Shown piece after piece: positions 19,296 to 29,124 of a DNA stretch of 64,000 nt (position 1 is the stretch's first letter; each line of letters begins with the position of its first letter). Below the pieces are notes generated by a model that saw only the letters and a list, made by a program, of their open reading frames with translations, was not told the origin of the DNA and did no database searches. Origin of the DNA: Psychrobacter sp. Ps6 (GTDB lineage: Bacteria > Pseudomonadota > Gammaproteobacteria > Pseudomonadales > Moraxellaceae); the NCBI RefSeq assembly GCF_022129235.1, contig NZ_JADQAI010000001.1, positions 248,001-312,000 on the forward strand. The letters are read 5' to 3'. The position numbers and the translations under genes were made by a program.

Positions 19296-20957
19296 ATGGC
19301 TCAATATATTTACACGATGAACAACGTGTCAAAACTTGTTCCGCCTAAGCGTGAAATCTTAAAAAACATCAACCTATCGTTTTTCCCTGGTGCCAAAATT
19401 GGTGTCCTCGGTATCAACGGTTCGGGTAAATCAACCTTGCTACGCATCATGGCAGGCGTTGACACTGAATATAGCGGTGAAGCACGCGCGCAAGCCGGTA
19501 CCAAAGTTGGCTATCTGCCGCAGGAACCACAACTTGATGACAGTAAAGACGTGCGTGGTAATGTCGAAGACGGCATGCGCGAAGCATTAGATGCGCTTGC
19601 TCGTCTAGATGCCATCTATGCTGAATACGCAGAGCCGGATGCTGATTTTGACAAACTTGCTGAAGAGCAGGGCAAAATGGAAGACATCATCCAGTCATGG
19701 GATGCGCATAACCTAAACAACCAGTTAGAAAAAGCTGCCGATGCTCTACGTCTGCCACCATGGGATGCGGATGTGAGCAAGCTGTCAGGTGGTGAGAAAC
19801 GCCGTGTGGCACTATGCCGTCTACTATTGTCACGCCCTGATATGCTATTACTTGACGAACCGACCAACCATTTGGACGCCGAGTCTGTTGCATGGCTAGA
19901 GCAGTTCCTGCAGAACTACAGCGGTACTATCGTTGCTATTACCCATGATCGCTATTTCTTGGATAATGTCGCTCAGTGGATCTTGGAGCTTGACCGTGGC
20001 CATGGCTATCCGTACGAAGGCAACTATACTGAGTGGCTAGAGCAGAAAAACAATCGTCTAGAGCAGCAGAATAAGCAAGAAGAGTCATTTGCTAAAGCGT
20101 TGAAAAAAGAGCTTGAGTGGATTCGTAAAAATCAAAAAGGCCAACAAGCCAAATCGAAATCTCGTGTACAGCGTTTTGAAGAGCTGAACTCAACAGAGTT
20201 CCAAAAACGTAACGAGACCTCTGAGATTTATATTCCACCTGGTCCACGTTTGGGTAATAAGGTGATCGAAGTCAATGACATCTCCAAATCATTTGGCGAT
20301 CGTTTATTGTATGAAAACCTAAGCTTTAACGTCCCAGCGGGCGCGATCGTTGGTATCATTGGTCCAAATGGTGCGGGTAAAACCACGCTATTTAACATGA
20401 TTACTGAGCGTGATACCCCAGATACTGGTTCGGTTGATTTGGGTGAAAGTGTCAAGGTTGCCTATGTCGGTCAGGTGCGTGATCACTTAGATGATAATAA
20501 AACCGTGTGGGAAGAAGTCTCTGACGGCCTTGATATCATTACCGTTGGTGATTACACCACGCCAAGCCGTGCCTATATTGGCCGCTTCAACTTCAAAGGC
20601 TCAGATCAGCAGAAACACGTCGGTCAACTATCAGGTGGTGAGCGTAACCGTCTGCAATTAGCGAAGACGCTGAAGCAAGGCGCAAACGTATTGCTCCTCG
20701 ATGAACCATCAAACGATTTGGATATCGAAACTTTGCGTGCGCTAGAGGATGCGATTCAAGTATTCCCAGGCACGGTCATGGTCGTCTCGCATGATCGCTG
20801 GTTCCTTGACCGTATTGCTACTCATATCTTGGCATTCGAAGAAGAAGGTCCAGTGTGGTTCGACGGTAACTACACTGAGTTTGAAGCGTATCGTAAAAAG
20901 ACAATGGGTGATGACGCCAGTCCTAAGCGTGCTAAATATAAGAAAATTACGAACTAA
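19296..20957 (+). CDS. ettA: Energy-dependent translational throttle protein EttA (ABC-F)
   Basis: 553 residues, close to the 555 of E. coli EttA. Two ABC domains are visible: Walker A GINGSGKS (39-46) with signature LSGGEKRRV and LLLDEPTNHLD, then Walker A GPNGAGKT with LSGGERNRL and LLLDEPSNDLD. Between them lies the charged P-site tRNA-interaction linker (EWIRKNQKGQQAKSKSR). The N-terminus MAQYIYTMNNVSK is the typical EttA start. EttA binds the ribosomal E site and gates entry into elongation according to the ATP/ADP ratio. Confidence 0.96.
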   Translation: MAQYIYTMNNVSKLVPPKREILKNINLSFFPGAKIGVLGINGSGKSTLLRIMAGVDTEYSGEARAQAGTKVGYLPQEPQLDDSKDVRGNVEDGMREALDALARLDAIYAEYAEPDADFDKLAEEQGKMEDIIQSWDAHNLNNQLEKAADALRLPPWDADVSKLSGGEKRRVALCRLLLSRPDMLLLDEPTNHLDAESVAWLEQFLQNYSGTIVAITHDRYFLDNVAQWILELDRGHGYPYEGNYTEWLEQKNNRLEQQNKQEESFAKALKKELEWIRKNQKGQQAKSKSRVQRFEELNSTEFQKRNETSEIYIPPGPRLGNKVIEVNDISKSFGDRLLYENLSFNVPAGAIVGIIGPNGAGKTTLFNMITERDTPDTGSVDLGESVKVAYVGQVRDHLDDNKTVWEEVSDGLDIITVGDYTTPSRAYIGRFNFKGSDQQKHVGQLSGGERNRLQLAKTLKQGANVLLLDEPSNDLDIETLRALEDAIQVFPGTVMVVSHDRWFLDRIATHILAFEEEGPVWFDGNYTEFEAYRKKTMGDDASPKRAKYKKITN

Positions 20958-20986
20958 TACCGCTGTTTGGTATATTGGAACTGCAT

Positions 20987-21020
20987 AAAAAAGACCGCTA
21001 ATCATTAGCGGTCTTTTTTT
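20987..21020. terminator. Intrinsic terminator after ettA
   Basis: GACCGCTAA pairs with TTAGCGGTC, with flanking A6 and T7. It also fits the convergent plsB gene. Confidence 0.85.
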
Positions 21021-21062
21021 GTTTGGCTTAATTGTTTGAAAGTTATGAGAAATGACTAACGA

Positions 21063-23867
21063 TTAACGCTTACGCCCAAATTTACGCTGCTTTTTATTAC
21101 TAATCTCAGTAATCGCATGAGTGATTTCTTCTTCGTTTAAACTTGCGACTTGCTGCAAGATTTGCATCATATCAGGCGTCAGCACATATTTGGCATGACT
21201 GGCGATGTCATTGATACGGTGGTCAAAGGTGAGTATACCCGTTTCCTCATCTTTTTGTAGATAGTCAAGACGAGTCAAAGCGCTGATAAAGCTCGTGAAT
21301 AATGCGCGATCAAAGAAGTCAGGAATGTCATCGGCATACAGTACAGACAAGCGTTGTCCAAGCAGGTGGCACAGGTCAACGACTTCGCTTTCGGTCAGAT
21401 TACCAGAGCCCTGCTGAGCGAGTAGGGCAAGCGTCATAAAATAACGCTCAAGGCTTTGTCCAACAGGCGTGGCCAATACTTGTAGCTGTTGATAGCACTT
21501 GCTATTAGACTCAGGAACACTAAGCGTGTCATCACCCAACTCAACGATCAACCCGTGAGACAGTAAGCTATCGACCTTTTTGTTGAGCGTCTCAGCCAAA
21601 CCATGCGCTGGATAGTATAAGAACAGCTCACCTTGCAAGAACGGGTATAGCTGCTCAGCAATACTATCTAAGCGACTGCGTTTGATACGGCCATTACGTG
21701 CCACGAGCGCTGATAAGAAAGACAGTAAGATAAAGACGTGTAGAATGTTATTGCGGAAGTAGCTGAGCAATGCTGCCTGCTTGCCAGCGACCTGAATGAT
21801 ATCGCCTAAGATGTGCGGCGTACGCTCTATCAGTTTTAGCTTGATACCGTAATCAATGATTTCTTGCGGCGTCATATCCGTGATGACAGTATCATCTGCA
21901 TAAGGAAGCTGCTGCGCTAGGCCTTGGTACAAAGCGATTTGCTCACGGCAACTGTTTTCATCCAGTGCCGCTTTCGGTGCAGACAGTAGTACCAATGATA
22001 GCAGCGACACAGGCGTTATCACCGCCGCTTTATTGATGTGCTGCATGACTTTTACACCGATGTTATCGACCATGGCACTGGCTTTTTCATCGAGTGGGGA
22101 GTCGGTGCGATCGGATGGCAAGCTGTTGGCTGGAACATCGAACTTTGTCATAAAATCGCTAAGATGCAGCGGTGTACCAAAACTTAGATGTACATTACCA
22201 AAAATACGCTCAATTTTACGACCAACCTTGAGTAGCCCGATCAAAGATTCTGACTCTTTTGGTTTGCCCTTTAACTCACCAATATAAGTGCCGCCTTCCA
22301 TAATACGCTCATAACCGATATAGGTTGGAATGAACACCACAGGCTTATTGGTTTGGCGTAACTGGCTATGTACAGTCATCGCCAGCATACCCATTTTGGG
22401 CGGTAGCAGGCGACCTGAGCGTGAGCGACCACCTTCAATAAAGTATTCGATCGGCGTGTTGCGCGTGATAAGGGTGTGCATATATTCACGCAGTACGGCG
22501 GTATAAAGGGCATTGCCGCGGAAGCTACGACGAATATAAAAAGCGACAGCGCCGCGCAATAGCGGCCCCAATACAGGCACATCTAAATTATCGCCTGCCG
22601 CAATGTAAGGAATACTCAAGCCGCGCTTGTAGATGACATAAGACAGCAATAGATAATCGACATGACTGCGATGGCACGGTACATAAATCAACTCGTAATC
22701 AGTTGCCAGATCGCGTACACGCTCAAAATGATGGACTTCGACACCATCATACAATTGCGTCCATAACCACGTTAAAAACTTATAAAAACCACGAATAATC
22801 GAATGAGAATAGTCATTGACCATCTCGTTGGCATAGCCTCGCGCTTGACTACGAGCGTCGCGTACGCTAGTGCCTTTTTCCGCAGCTTCCAGCTCTATTG
22901 CGTGCTTAATCGCTGGCGAGTAGACCAATTTGTCAACCAAATTGCGTCTATCTGACAAATCAGGCCCCAGCATACTGGCGCGCTGCTTATCTAAATAAAC
23001 CGTCAATTGCTGCTGTAACATCCGCACGAGTTCACGATTGCCATCAGCAGCCGCCACGAGCGTATAGTTGGGTGATGTTTCAGCATCAGGTTTGACATCA
23101 CTATCCGTTGTTACTGATTCAGTATCTTGTGAGTCTAAAGCAGTTGAGTTTTTAGCACCTGAATTCTCAGAAACCAAATCTTTAGAAATTGAATCAAAAA
23201 CGTTAGGGCCCGCGCTTTCACCTCTGAGACTGTCATTGATGATAGTACGTAAATCTTGGGGTGGGTGGAACTGTACAAAGGTATCGCGGCCCATCACGCC
23301 AATATTAAATAACTGCTTGCTGATACTTGGATCTTGCCAATTGTCAGCGGTTAACAGTTTAAATAAAGAGTCTTCTTTTTCAGGGGCGCGTCCCCACAGG
23401 ATAGATACGGGTACTAGGCGCACCTTTAGCTCTGGATATTGCAATACCGCAGAGACTAAGCGAAAAAGGCGCGGAGACAACTGATTGTCTTTGGCATGTG
23501 GGTGATTTAAAAATATGATGGCTGCATTTTCTTTGATATTGTGAGCCGCGTCATTGACCCCAACCAATGCAGGCGGCAAGTTATGCTCTTGCGTCTGCAA
23601 ATCGATCAAAATACTGTTGGAGCGAGAATAATCCTGTAGCACATAAAATCTAAGTACCTGATCGTCGCTATCAAAATCAGGCAATTCACCCAGTAGTTTT
23701 GGTTTGACAGCAACGTCGAGTAGCTGCCCCGATAGTTTACGATATAGCTGATTGATCGGAGCATTGGAATATGGCTTGGTGACGATTGGACCTGCGTCAG
23801 TTTCAGAAGTGCGGTCAGTGCTGACTGGCGCTTTAAAAATCCGTTTTTTTAGGAACTTCGGTATCAT
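21063..23867 (-). CDS. plsB: Glycerol-3-phosphate 1-O-acyltransferase PlsB
   Basis: Large membrane-associated acyltransferase (about 934 residues) that makes 1-acyl-glycerol-3-phosphate, the first committed step of phospholipid synthesis. The catalytic HxxxxD is present as HRSHVD, followed by GAVAFYIRRSFRG, the EGGRSRSGR box and VFIPTYIGYE, the four acyltransferase blocks in order. It is longer than E. coli PlsB (807); part of the excess is a Ser/Asp/Thr-rich insertion near residues 235-270. The ATG at 23867 is preferred over an in-frame TTG at 23879. Confidence 0.95.
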   Translation of the reverse strand: MIPKFLKKRIFKAPVSTDRTSETDAGPIVTKPYSNAPINQLYRKLSGQLLDVAVKPKLLGELPDFDSDDQVLRFYVLQDYSRSNSILIDLQTQEHNLPPALVGVNDAAHNIKENAAIIFLNHPHAKDNQLSPRLFRLVSAVLQYPELKVRLVPVSILWGRAPEKEDSLFKLLTADNWQDPSISKQLFNIGVMGRDTFVQFHPPQDLRTIINDSLRGESAGPNVFDSISKDLVSENSGAKNSTALDSQDTESVTTDSDVKPDAETSPNYTLVAAADGNRELVRMLQQQLTVYLDKQRASMLGPDLSDRRNLVDKLVYSPAIKHAIELEAAEKGTSVRDARSQARGYANEMVNDYSHSIIRGFYKFLTWLWTQLYDGVEVHHFERVRDLATDYELIYVPCHRSHVDYLLLSYVIYKRGLSIPYIAAGDNLDVPVLGPLLRGAVAFYIRRSFRGNALYTAVLREYMHTLITRNTPIEYFIEGGRSRSGRLLPPKMGMLAMTVHSQLRQTNKPVVFIPTYIGYERIMEGGTYIGELKGKPKESESLIGLLKVGRKIERIFGNVHLSFGTPLHLSDFMTKFDVPANSLPSDRTDSPLDEKASAMVDNIGVKVMQHINKAAVITPVSLLSLVLLSAPKAALDENSCREQIALYQGLAQQLPYADDTVITDMTPQEIIDYGIKLKLIERTPHILGDIIQVAGKQAALLSYFRNNILHVFILLSFLSALVARNGRIKRSRLDSIAEQLYPFLQGELFLYYPAHGLAETLNKKVDSLLSHGLIVELGDDTLSVPESNSKCYQQLQVLATPVGQSLERYFMTLALLAQQGSGNLTESEVVDLCHLLGQRLSVLYADDIPDFFDRALFTSFISALTRLDYLQKDEETGILTFDHRINDIASHAKYVLTPDMMQILQQVASLNEEEITHAITEISNKKQRKFGRKR

Positions 23868-24114
23868 AATCAGTATCAAAAATAGTCAAATATGTTGCGC
23901 TTATGATGCCATAAAAGCCACCAAAGCGATATATAGTGTCTGTATATACTGCTAATATTAATACTATTGGGTTACTCACTAGTAAGCGAGCAATGATATA
24001 AAACGGTCAAGTATTTGAAAGTTACGATATTTGGCGTAATAATATATTGACGCCATGTTTATCTAATCCGTATGACGCCCATTCTTTAGTTCTATTTTAT
24101 TAAGCCGAAATATT

Positions 24115-24603
24115 ATGACACCAGCTATCGATCTTGCCAAAAAACGCGGTCTTGATTACCGCATACACGAATATACGCATGACAGTCATGCGGCCTCTTT
24201 TGGTTTAGAAGCCGCAGAAAAGCTTGGCGTGGCAGTAACGCAAGTGTTCAAAACTTTGGTGGTGTCGACCGATACTGGCGCCCTTGCGGTTGCGATATTG
24301 CCAGTAGATAAAACCCTCAATTTTAAAAAAATGGCCAAAGCCTTATCTGCCAATAAATTGCTGTCCTGCAAAAAAGTACAAATGGCAGATCCCAAGCAAG
24401 TAGAGCGTAGTACCGGCTATGTGTTGGGCGGCGTCAGTCCATTGGGGCAAAAAAAGCGCCTAAAAACAGTCATAGATAGTAGTGCGAAAGATCAGACAAC
24501 GGTCTATGTCAGTGGCGGTCGTCGCGGTTTGGAGATTGAATTGCCACCAGCGCAATTAGCCAACACACTTGATGCGCATTTTAGTGCGATTACTGATGAA
24601 TAA
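24115..24603 (+). CDS. ybaK: Cys-tRNA(Pro)/Cys-tRNA(Cys) deacylase YbaK
   Basis: 162-residue trans-editing enzyme that hydrolyses cysteine mischarged on tRNA(Pro). YbaK/EbsC features are visible: YRIHEYTHD, the segment AEKLGVAVTQVFKTLVV, the conserved Lys of LNFKKMAKAL, and TGYVLGGVSPLGQKK. Divergent from plsB. The tautomerase-like gene follows on the same strand after about 90 bases. Confidence 0.94.
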   Translation: MTPAIDLAKKRGLDYRIHEYTHDSHAASFGLEAAEKLGVAVTQVFKTLVVSTDTGALAVAILPVDKTLNFKKMAKALSANKLLSCKKVQMADPKQVERSTGYVLGGVSPLGQKKRLKTVIDSSAKDQTTVYVSGGRRGLEIELPPAQLANTLDAHFSAITDE

Positions 24604-24691
24604 TATGCATAAAGGTTTTACGGTGGCTAAAGATACCGCGTAAACTTACCAGCCAGACCATCCATTACTTTTTATATTTAAGGACATACAC

Positions 24692-25066
24692 ATGCCGCAT
24701 TTAGCCATTCAAGCCACGCCCAACGTCAGTATCCCTCACGAAGAATCATTGCTAAAGTCGCTCAATAAAGCACTATGGGACAGTGGGCTGTTTAAACAAC
24801 CTGCTGAAATCAAAACACGTATCCTACCTATTGAGACGTTTTTAGTAGGCGTGGAAGATGATGAACAAGCGAATGGCTTTATCTATGCCAATCTAAAATT
24901 GATGAGCGGCCGCGATATAGAGACTCAAAACCAGCTGGCTGAGCTACTGGTCGCTACCATCGAAGAAAAGATCGGAGACGAGCAATCAGGTCGCGCGGCA
25001 CTGCAAATATGCGTAGAAGTCGAAGAGATTAGTGCGGTCTATCATAAGAAGATGCTAGGTAGTTAA
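24692..25066 (+). CDS. 5-carboxymethyl-2-hydroxymuconate isomerase-like tautomerase
   Basis: 124-residue protein of the CHMI branch of the tautomerase superfamily. Met is followed by Pro, giving the catalytic N-terminal Pro-1 after Met removal. Further matches are the central ILPIETFLVG and NLKLMSGRDIETQNQLAE, and a C-terminal ICVEVEEI strand. No other homoprotocatechuate degradation gene is present in the window, so the physiological reaction is uncertain. Confidence 0.85.
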   Translation: MPHLAIQATPNVSIPHEESLLKSLNKALWDSGLFKQPAEIKTRILPIETFLVGVEDDEQANGFIYANLKLMSGRDIETQNQLAELLVATIEEKIGDEQSGRAALQICVEVEEISAVYHKKMLGS

Positions 25067-25158
25067 TGTTAAACGCTTTAACCTCTTCCAAAGCGACTTA
25101 TTCTAGTTTGAATGTTATAGTTTGAAGGCTGTCGTTTGAAGGCGTTAGACGTATATGG

Positions 25159-25635
25159 TTAAACGGGCTTGCATAAGGACTCGCTGGCATATTTTGGTAG
25201 TATCATGACCTCAACTTTATAGCCAGCAGTTTTGCCATGAGTGGCCATCAGGTTACGTGCGATACGTAATCGATAATCGCCCGTGGTTGGCAGACAACCT
25301 TGATAAATGATACCGCCTTTGGTGCCATCTTGGGTACCATCCGGCATATGCAATACACCGACATTGGCAGTCTCGGGCGTGCCTGCAAGTGGCGAAATAT
25401 TGATCACGGCATATTGTGAACTGCCCGCCTGAAAGTGATACCACCGCTCATTTTCATGGGCGTTTAACTTGCCAGTGACGACGCTAGTGATGGCGCCTTT
25501 GGCAAAATGCAGAGTACTATCGCTACTTTTGGCAGCTGCACTGCTCATGCCAATACTGACAAGCGTGGTACTAATCACCAATGCTCGCATATATCGAGCA
25601 GCTAAAGACGCGTTTTTATGGTTAGGTAAAATCAT
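25159..25635 (-). CDS. Secreted protein of unknown function
   Basis: About 158 residues. The ATG at 25635 has AGGAG six bases upstream and gives a signal peptide (LVISTTLVSIGMSSAAAKS). The mature part (HENERWYHFQAGSSQYAVINISPL and TTGDYRLRIARNLMATHGKTAGYKVEV) looks like a beta-sandwich resembling the pre-peptidase C-terminal/inhibitor-of-g-type-lysozyme type of fold, with two Cys (in YQGCLPTTGDY and SLCKPV) that could form a disulfide. I do not assign a function. Confidence 0.7.
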   Translation of the reverse strand: MILPNHKNASLAARYMRALVISTTLVSIGMSSAAAKSSDSTLHFAKGAITSVVTGKLNAHENERWYHFQAGSSQYAVINISPLAGTPETANVGVLHMPDGTQDGTKGGIIYQGCLPTTGDYRLRIARNLMATHGKTAGYKVEVMILPKYASESLCKPV

Positions 25636-25700
25636 TATGTGCTCCTGAATTACAGATTGCTTTTGATAGTTTTTAATCATAATACGGTCAGTTAAACACA

Positions 25701-25729
25701 AAAAAGCGCCTAAATGATAGGCGCTTTTT
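25701..25729 (-). terminator. Intrinsic terminator of the acyl-CoA dehydrogenase gene
   Basis: AAAAAGCGCCTA pairs with TAGGCGCTTTTT around a 5-base loop, between two minus-strand genes, so each is its own transcription unit. Confidence 0.8.
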
Positions 25730-25749
25730 CGTGGATTATGAATACAGTG

Positions 25750-27570
25750 TTAGTCTAGAAAAGCAAAGTTTTCAATGTCCATATCTGTCATGCTATTGCT
25801 TGGTGCGACCATGGCTTCAGCATGTCCCGAGGTACGTGGTAGCAGCTTGTCAAAGTAGAATTCAGCTGTTTGAATTTTCGCTTTGTAGAATTCTGGTGCT
25901 TCTGTGCCGCCATTTTCAAGCTTATCATAAGCGACCGCTGCCATACGTGCCCAGTGGTAGCCCATCATAACGTAACCTGAGTACATAAGGAAGTCATCTG
26001 ATGCGGCTGAGATGATTTCACGGTCTTTACGAGCCATTAGCATCAAGCGCACTGTTAATGTGTTCCACTCAGCGCACAGTTTTGTGAGTGCCCAAACGAA
26101 TTTACGCATGTCTTTATCAAGGGCATACTCGCCGCACCATTTCATGATACTTGAGGTGTAGTCACGAATGATTTTACCTTTAGATTGCAAGATAACTTTA
26201 CGACCTAATAGATCCAATGCCTGTACCCCAGTCGTACCTTCGTACATGGTTGCGATACGAGCATCACGAGCGATCAGCTCCATACCCCATTCTTTGATAT
26301 AGCCATGACCACCATAGATTTGCTGACCGTGTTTGGCCGCTTCAATACCTAATTCAGTCAAGAAACCTTTTAGGATTGGCGTGTAGAAACCTAGCTTGTC
26401 ATCCCATTTTTCGAACTCTTCATCATCACCATTGACGATACCCTGTGCCATTTTGTCGGCATAGCGCGCTGAATGATAAATCATTGAACGTCCGCCTTCA
26501 GCAAAGGCTTTTTGCGTCAATAGCATACGGCGTACGTCAGCATGATGAATGATGGCATCAGCTACTTTTTCAGGATCTTTGGTGCCAGATAGCGTACGCA
26601 TAGAGCGACGTTCTTTGGCATACGGTAGCGCGTTTTGGAAAGATAGCTCAGTGTGCGCTAGACCTTGGATACCAGTACCGATACGAGCAGTGTTCATAAA
26701 GGTGAACATCGCTTTTAGGCCTTTGTGCGGTTCGCCAATTAAGTAGCCAGTAGCACCATCAAAGTTCAATACACAGGTAGAAGAGGCGCTGATACCCATT
26801 TTGTGCTCGATTGAGCCGCAGACAACGGCATTGCGCTCGCCAGATTCGCCTTCAGCATTCGGCGTGAATTTCGGTACGATAAATAGCGAAATACCGCGTG
26901 TGCCTTCTGGAGCATTTGGTAGACGTGCTAGAACAATATGAATAATATTGTCTGTTAAATCATGCTCACCGCTTGAGATAAAGATTTTGGTACCACTGAT
27001 TTTATAGGTACCGTCATCCTGCGGGATGGCTTTTGATTTTACTTGGCCCAAATCCGTACCACACTGTGGCTCGGTCAAACACATCGTACCTGCCCATGTG
27101 CCTTCGACCAACTTCGGTAGATACAGGGCTTTTTGCTCATCCGTACCATATTGTAGTAGCGTATTGATACAACCGGTTGATAGGCCAGAGTACATCGCCC
27201 ACGGCCAGTTAGCAGTACCGATCATTTCAGCTTTGATCAGGTTGATTGACGTCGGTAAGTTCATCCCGCCGTATTCTTCAGGATACGAGATACCTTGCCA
27301 GCCGCCTTCTACAAACTGGTTGTAAGCTTCTTTAAAGCCTTTTGGCGTAGTGACTTCGCCATTTTCAAAATGACAGCCTTCTTCATCGCCTGATTGATAG
27401 ATAGGAGCGAGGACGTTTTCAGAAAAGTCAGCCATGCCTTGTAGGATCATGTCAATCGTTTCAGGATCGGCATTCTCGCCATTATCTAGGCTTTTATAAT
27501 GCGTTTGGTAATCAAATACATCATTAATCAAAAATTTGATGTCACGTAAAGGTGCTTTGTAAGTTAACAT
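25750..27570 (-). CDS. Acyl-CoA dehydrogenase, 600-residue DmdC/FadE-like type
   Basis: 606-residue flavoprotein of the long acyl-CoA dehydrogenase group that has an extra C-terminal domain, the type often annotated as 3-methylmercaptopropionyl-CoA dehydrogenase. Visible are CLTEPQCGTDLGQVKSKA (FAD/substrate loop), ISGTKIFISSGEHDLT, GGHGYIKEWGMEL, and the catalytic-Glu region MYEGTTGVQALDLLGRK. The C-terminal 140 residues contain the extension with SDDFLMYSGYVMMGYHWARM. A role in fatty acid beta-oxidation is likely; a DMSP role cannot be claimed without dmdB/dmdD neighbours, which are absent. Confidence 0.9.
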   Translation of the reverse strand: MLTYKAPLRDIKFLINDVFDYQTHYKSLDNGENADPETIDMILQGMADFSENVLAPIYQSGDEEGCHFENGEVTTPKGFKEAYNQFVEGGWQGISYPEEYGGMNLPTSINLIKAEMIGTANWPWAMYSGLSTGCINTLLQYGTDEQKALYLPKLVEGTWAGTMCLTEPQCGTDLGQVKSKAIPQDDGTYKISGTKIFISSGEHDLTDNIIHIVLARLPNAPEGTRGISLFIVPKFTPNAEGESGERNAVVCGSIEHKMGISASSTCVLNFDGATGYLIGEPHKGLKAMFTFMNTARIGTGIQGLAHTELSFQNALPYAKERRSMRTLSGTKDPEKVADAIIHHADVRRMLLTQKAFAEGGRSMIYHSARYADKMAQGIVNGDDEEFEKWDDKLGFYTPILKGFLTELGIEAAKHGQQIYGGHGYIKEWGMELIARDARIATMYEGTTGVQALDLLGRKVILQSKGKIIRDYTSSIMKWCGEYALDKDMRKFVWALTKLCAEWNTLTVRLMLMARKDREIISAASDDFLMYSGYVMMGYHWARMAAVAYDKLENGGTEAPEFYKAKIQTAEFYFDKLLPRTSGHAEAMVAPSNSMTDMDIENFAFLD

Positions 27571-27963
27571 AATCGCTCTCTTTGGTTAGTTCACTATCAT
27601 GGACTTACGACGCAGTATTTGAGTCAAAAGTCATGTCAGCGATGTGTCATTATTTTAATTGAGATAGATACTATATCTGTTGTTATGAGTGCTAGTAATA
27701 AACAGCGAGTCCATTGTGAAGGGCTTTATGACGTCCTTGTTGAGCGTCAGCTATTATCGCGTTGATATGATTATAAATCTTATAGGTCGATAAATATACA
27801 ATTGATAACTATTATTCATGAATTTTATTTTAATTAATTAATTTTAGTTTTATGAAGTGGCTGATATATGTGCTGGATGTGCTCAAAAACCATCTGCTAT
27901 AGATGATTGATGATAAGCAGAAAACCGAAGAGGAATAGACATAATAAATAAGGAAGGCCATCT
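27571..27963. other. Intergenic region between divergent acyl-CoA dehydrogenase and FUSC genes
   Basis: About 390 A+T-rich bases with no ORF or recognised RNA. The only clear element is AAGGAAGG just before the FUSC-type ATG. Confidence 0.5.
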
Positions 27964-29088
27964 ATGAGCGACCCAAAATCTCACAAACAATCCTCTTGGT
28001 TGACCACATTCTTGATGCGCATTAAGTTGCTCATTGACGGCGAGCTTAGGCATTTACTGACAGTCAATCGTAGTCAAAGGCCATGGCATATGCCCATTGT
28101 TGCTGCAATTGCGATCAGCTTTCCAGTATTCGTGGGCGCTTACTTTGGTGACTTATCTGCTGGAATCAAAGCGTCGCTGGGGTCAATGATTATTTTAAAC
28201 CTGCCATTGGTGGGCGGGTTACCTTATCGATTGGTAACCGTAATGGCTTGGGGGTTTGCCATGATACTCAGTTTTGCGCTGGGTTTGATGGCGCAGCAAT
28301 TGCCTATACTCAGGCTGCCTGTTTTTATGCTTGTCGCGCTTAGCGTGGTGATGTTGGGTCGTTATTATAAGCAGCCACCACCAGCAGGGTTGTTTGTGTT
28401 GATGGCTGGTGCAATCGCGCTGTTTATTCCTGTCCCGTTAGATCGAGTACTCTCAGCGATAGGGCTTGTGCTATTGGGTAGCGGGTCTTCGATGTTGCTG
28501 GCGCTACTGTATACACTGTTTTTGCTCGCCACACGTCCTATTGCCCCTACGCCCAGTTATCATTATGAGCCAGATATGATCAGTGATAGCCTCATTGTCG
28601 TAGGTTTCATCAGTCTGGCATTGGTGATAGCAGTTTTGTTAGACATGCCTTATCCATATTGGGTCGCCATGAGCTGCTTTATCATTATTCAAGGCATCCA
28701 GCTACGAACCATGTGGATCAAGCAATTGCATCGTATATTGGGTACGTTGGTTGGTATGGTGGTTGCAAGTTGGATGCTGTCTTGGGGGCTATCGACTTGG
28801 GGTGTCGCCGTGGCTATATTATCAATGATGTTATTGATTGAGTCGCTTGTCGACCGGCATTATGGGCTGGCGGTGATTTTTATTACGCCATTGACGATAT
28901 TTATCGCGGAGTATGGCAGCACGATGCCGGTGCCGCCAGTGGCAGGAGATGTGATCCATACGCGCATGATTGATACGGCACTTGGCTGTGTGATTGGTCT
29001 CAGTGGTGGTTTGGCCATCCACTCTACACGATTGCGTGTACCACTGCGGCGTTTGGAGCATTGGCTGCTGCTGCGCTTTAGTGAATAA
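27964..29088 (+). CDS. FUSC/aromatic-acid-exporter-like membrane protein
   Basis: 374-residue protein with two blocks of hydrophobic segments (about residues 40-190 and 205-330), the usual organisation of FUSC/YccS/ArAE proteins. The second block contains PYPYWVAMSCFIIIQ and LHRILGTLVGMVVASWML, matching the conserved family repeat. It is a short version lacking the large cytoplasmic domain of YccS. Probably inner-membrane; the exported substrate is unknown. The start is supported by AAGGAAGG a few bases upstream. Confidence 0.85.
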   Translation: MSDPKSHKQSSWLTTFLMRIKLLIDGELRHLLTVNRSQRPWHMPIVAAIAISFPVFVGAYFGDLSAGIKASLGSMIILNLPLVGGLPYRLVTVMAWGFAMILSFALGLMAQQLPILRLPVFMLVALSVVMLGRYYKQPPPAGLFVLMAGAIALFIPVPLDRVLSAIGLVLLGSGSSMLLALLYTLFLLATRPIAPTPSYHYEPDMISDSLIVVGFISLALVIAVLLDMPYPYWVAMSCFIIIQGIQLRTMWIKQLHRILGTLVGMVVASWMLSWGLSTWGVAVAILSMMLLIESLVDRHYGLAVIFITPLTIFIAEYGSTMPVPPVAGDVIHTRMIDTALGCVIGLSGGLAIHSTRLRVPLRRLEHWLLLRFSE

Positions 29089-29090
29089 TA

Positions 29091-29110
29091 AGCAGCAGTT
29101 TAATGCTGCT
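29091..29110. terminator. Hairpin between convergent FUSC and aroE genes
   Basis: AGCAGCA pairs with TGCTGCT around a 6-base loop in A/T-rich flanks. There is no long T tract, so termination strength is uncertain. Confidence 0.5.
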
Positions 29111-29124
29111 AATTAAGAGTTCCA

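Noticed and set aside
25750-27570. DMSP demethylation enzyme DmdC as a firm call
   Set aside because: The family name is often transferred to all 600-residue acyl-CoA dehydrogenases; no other dmd gene is present.
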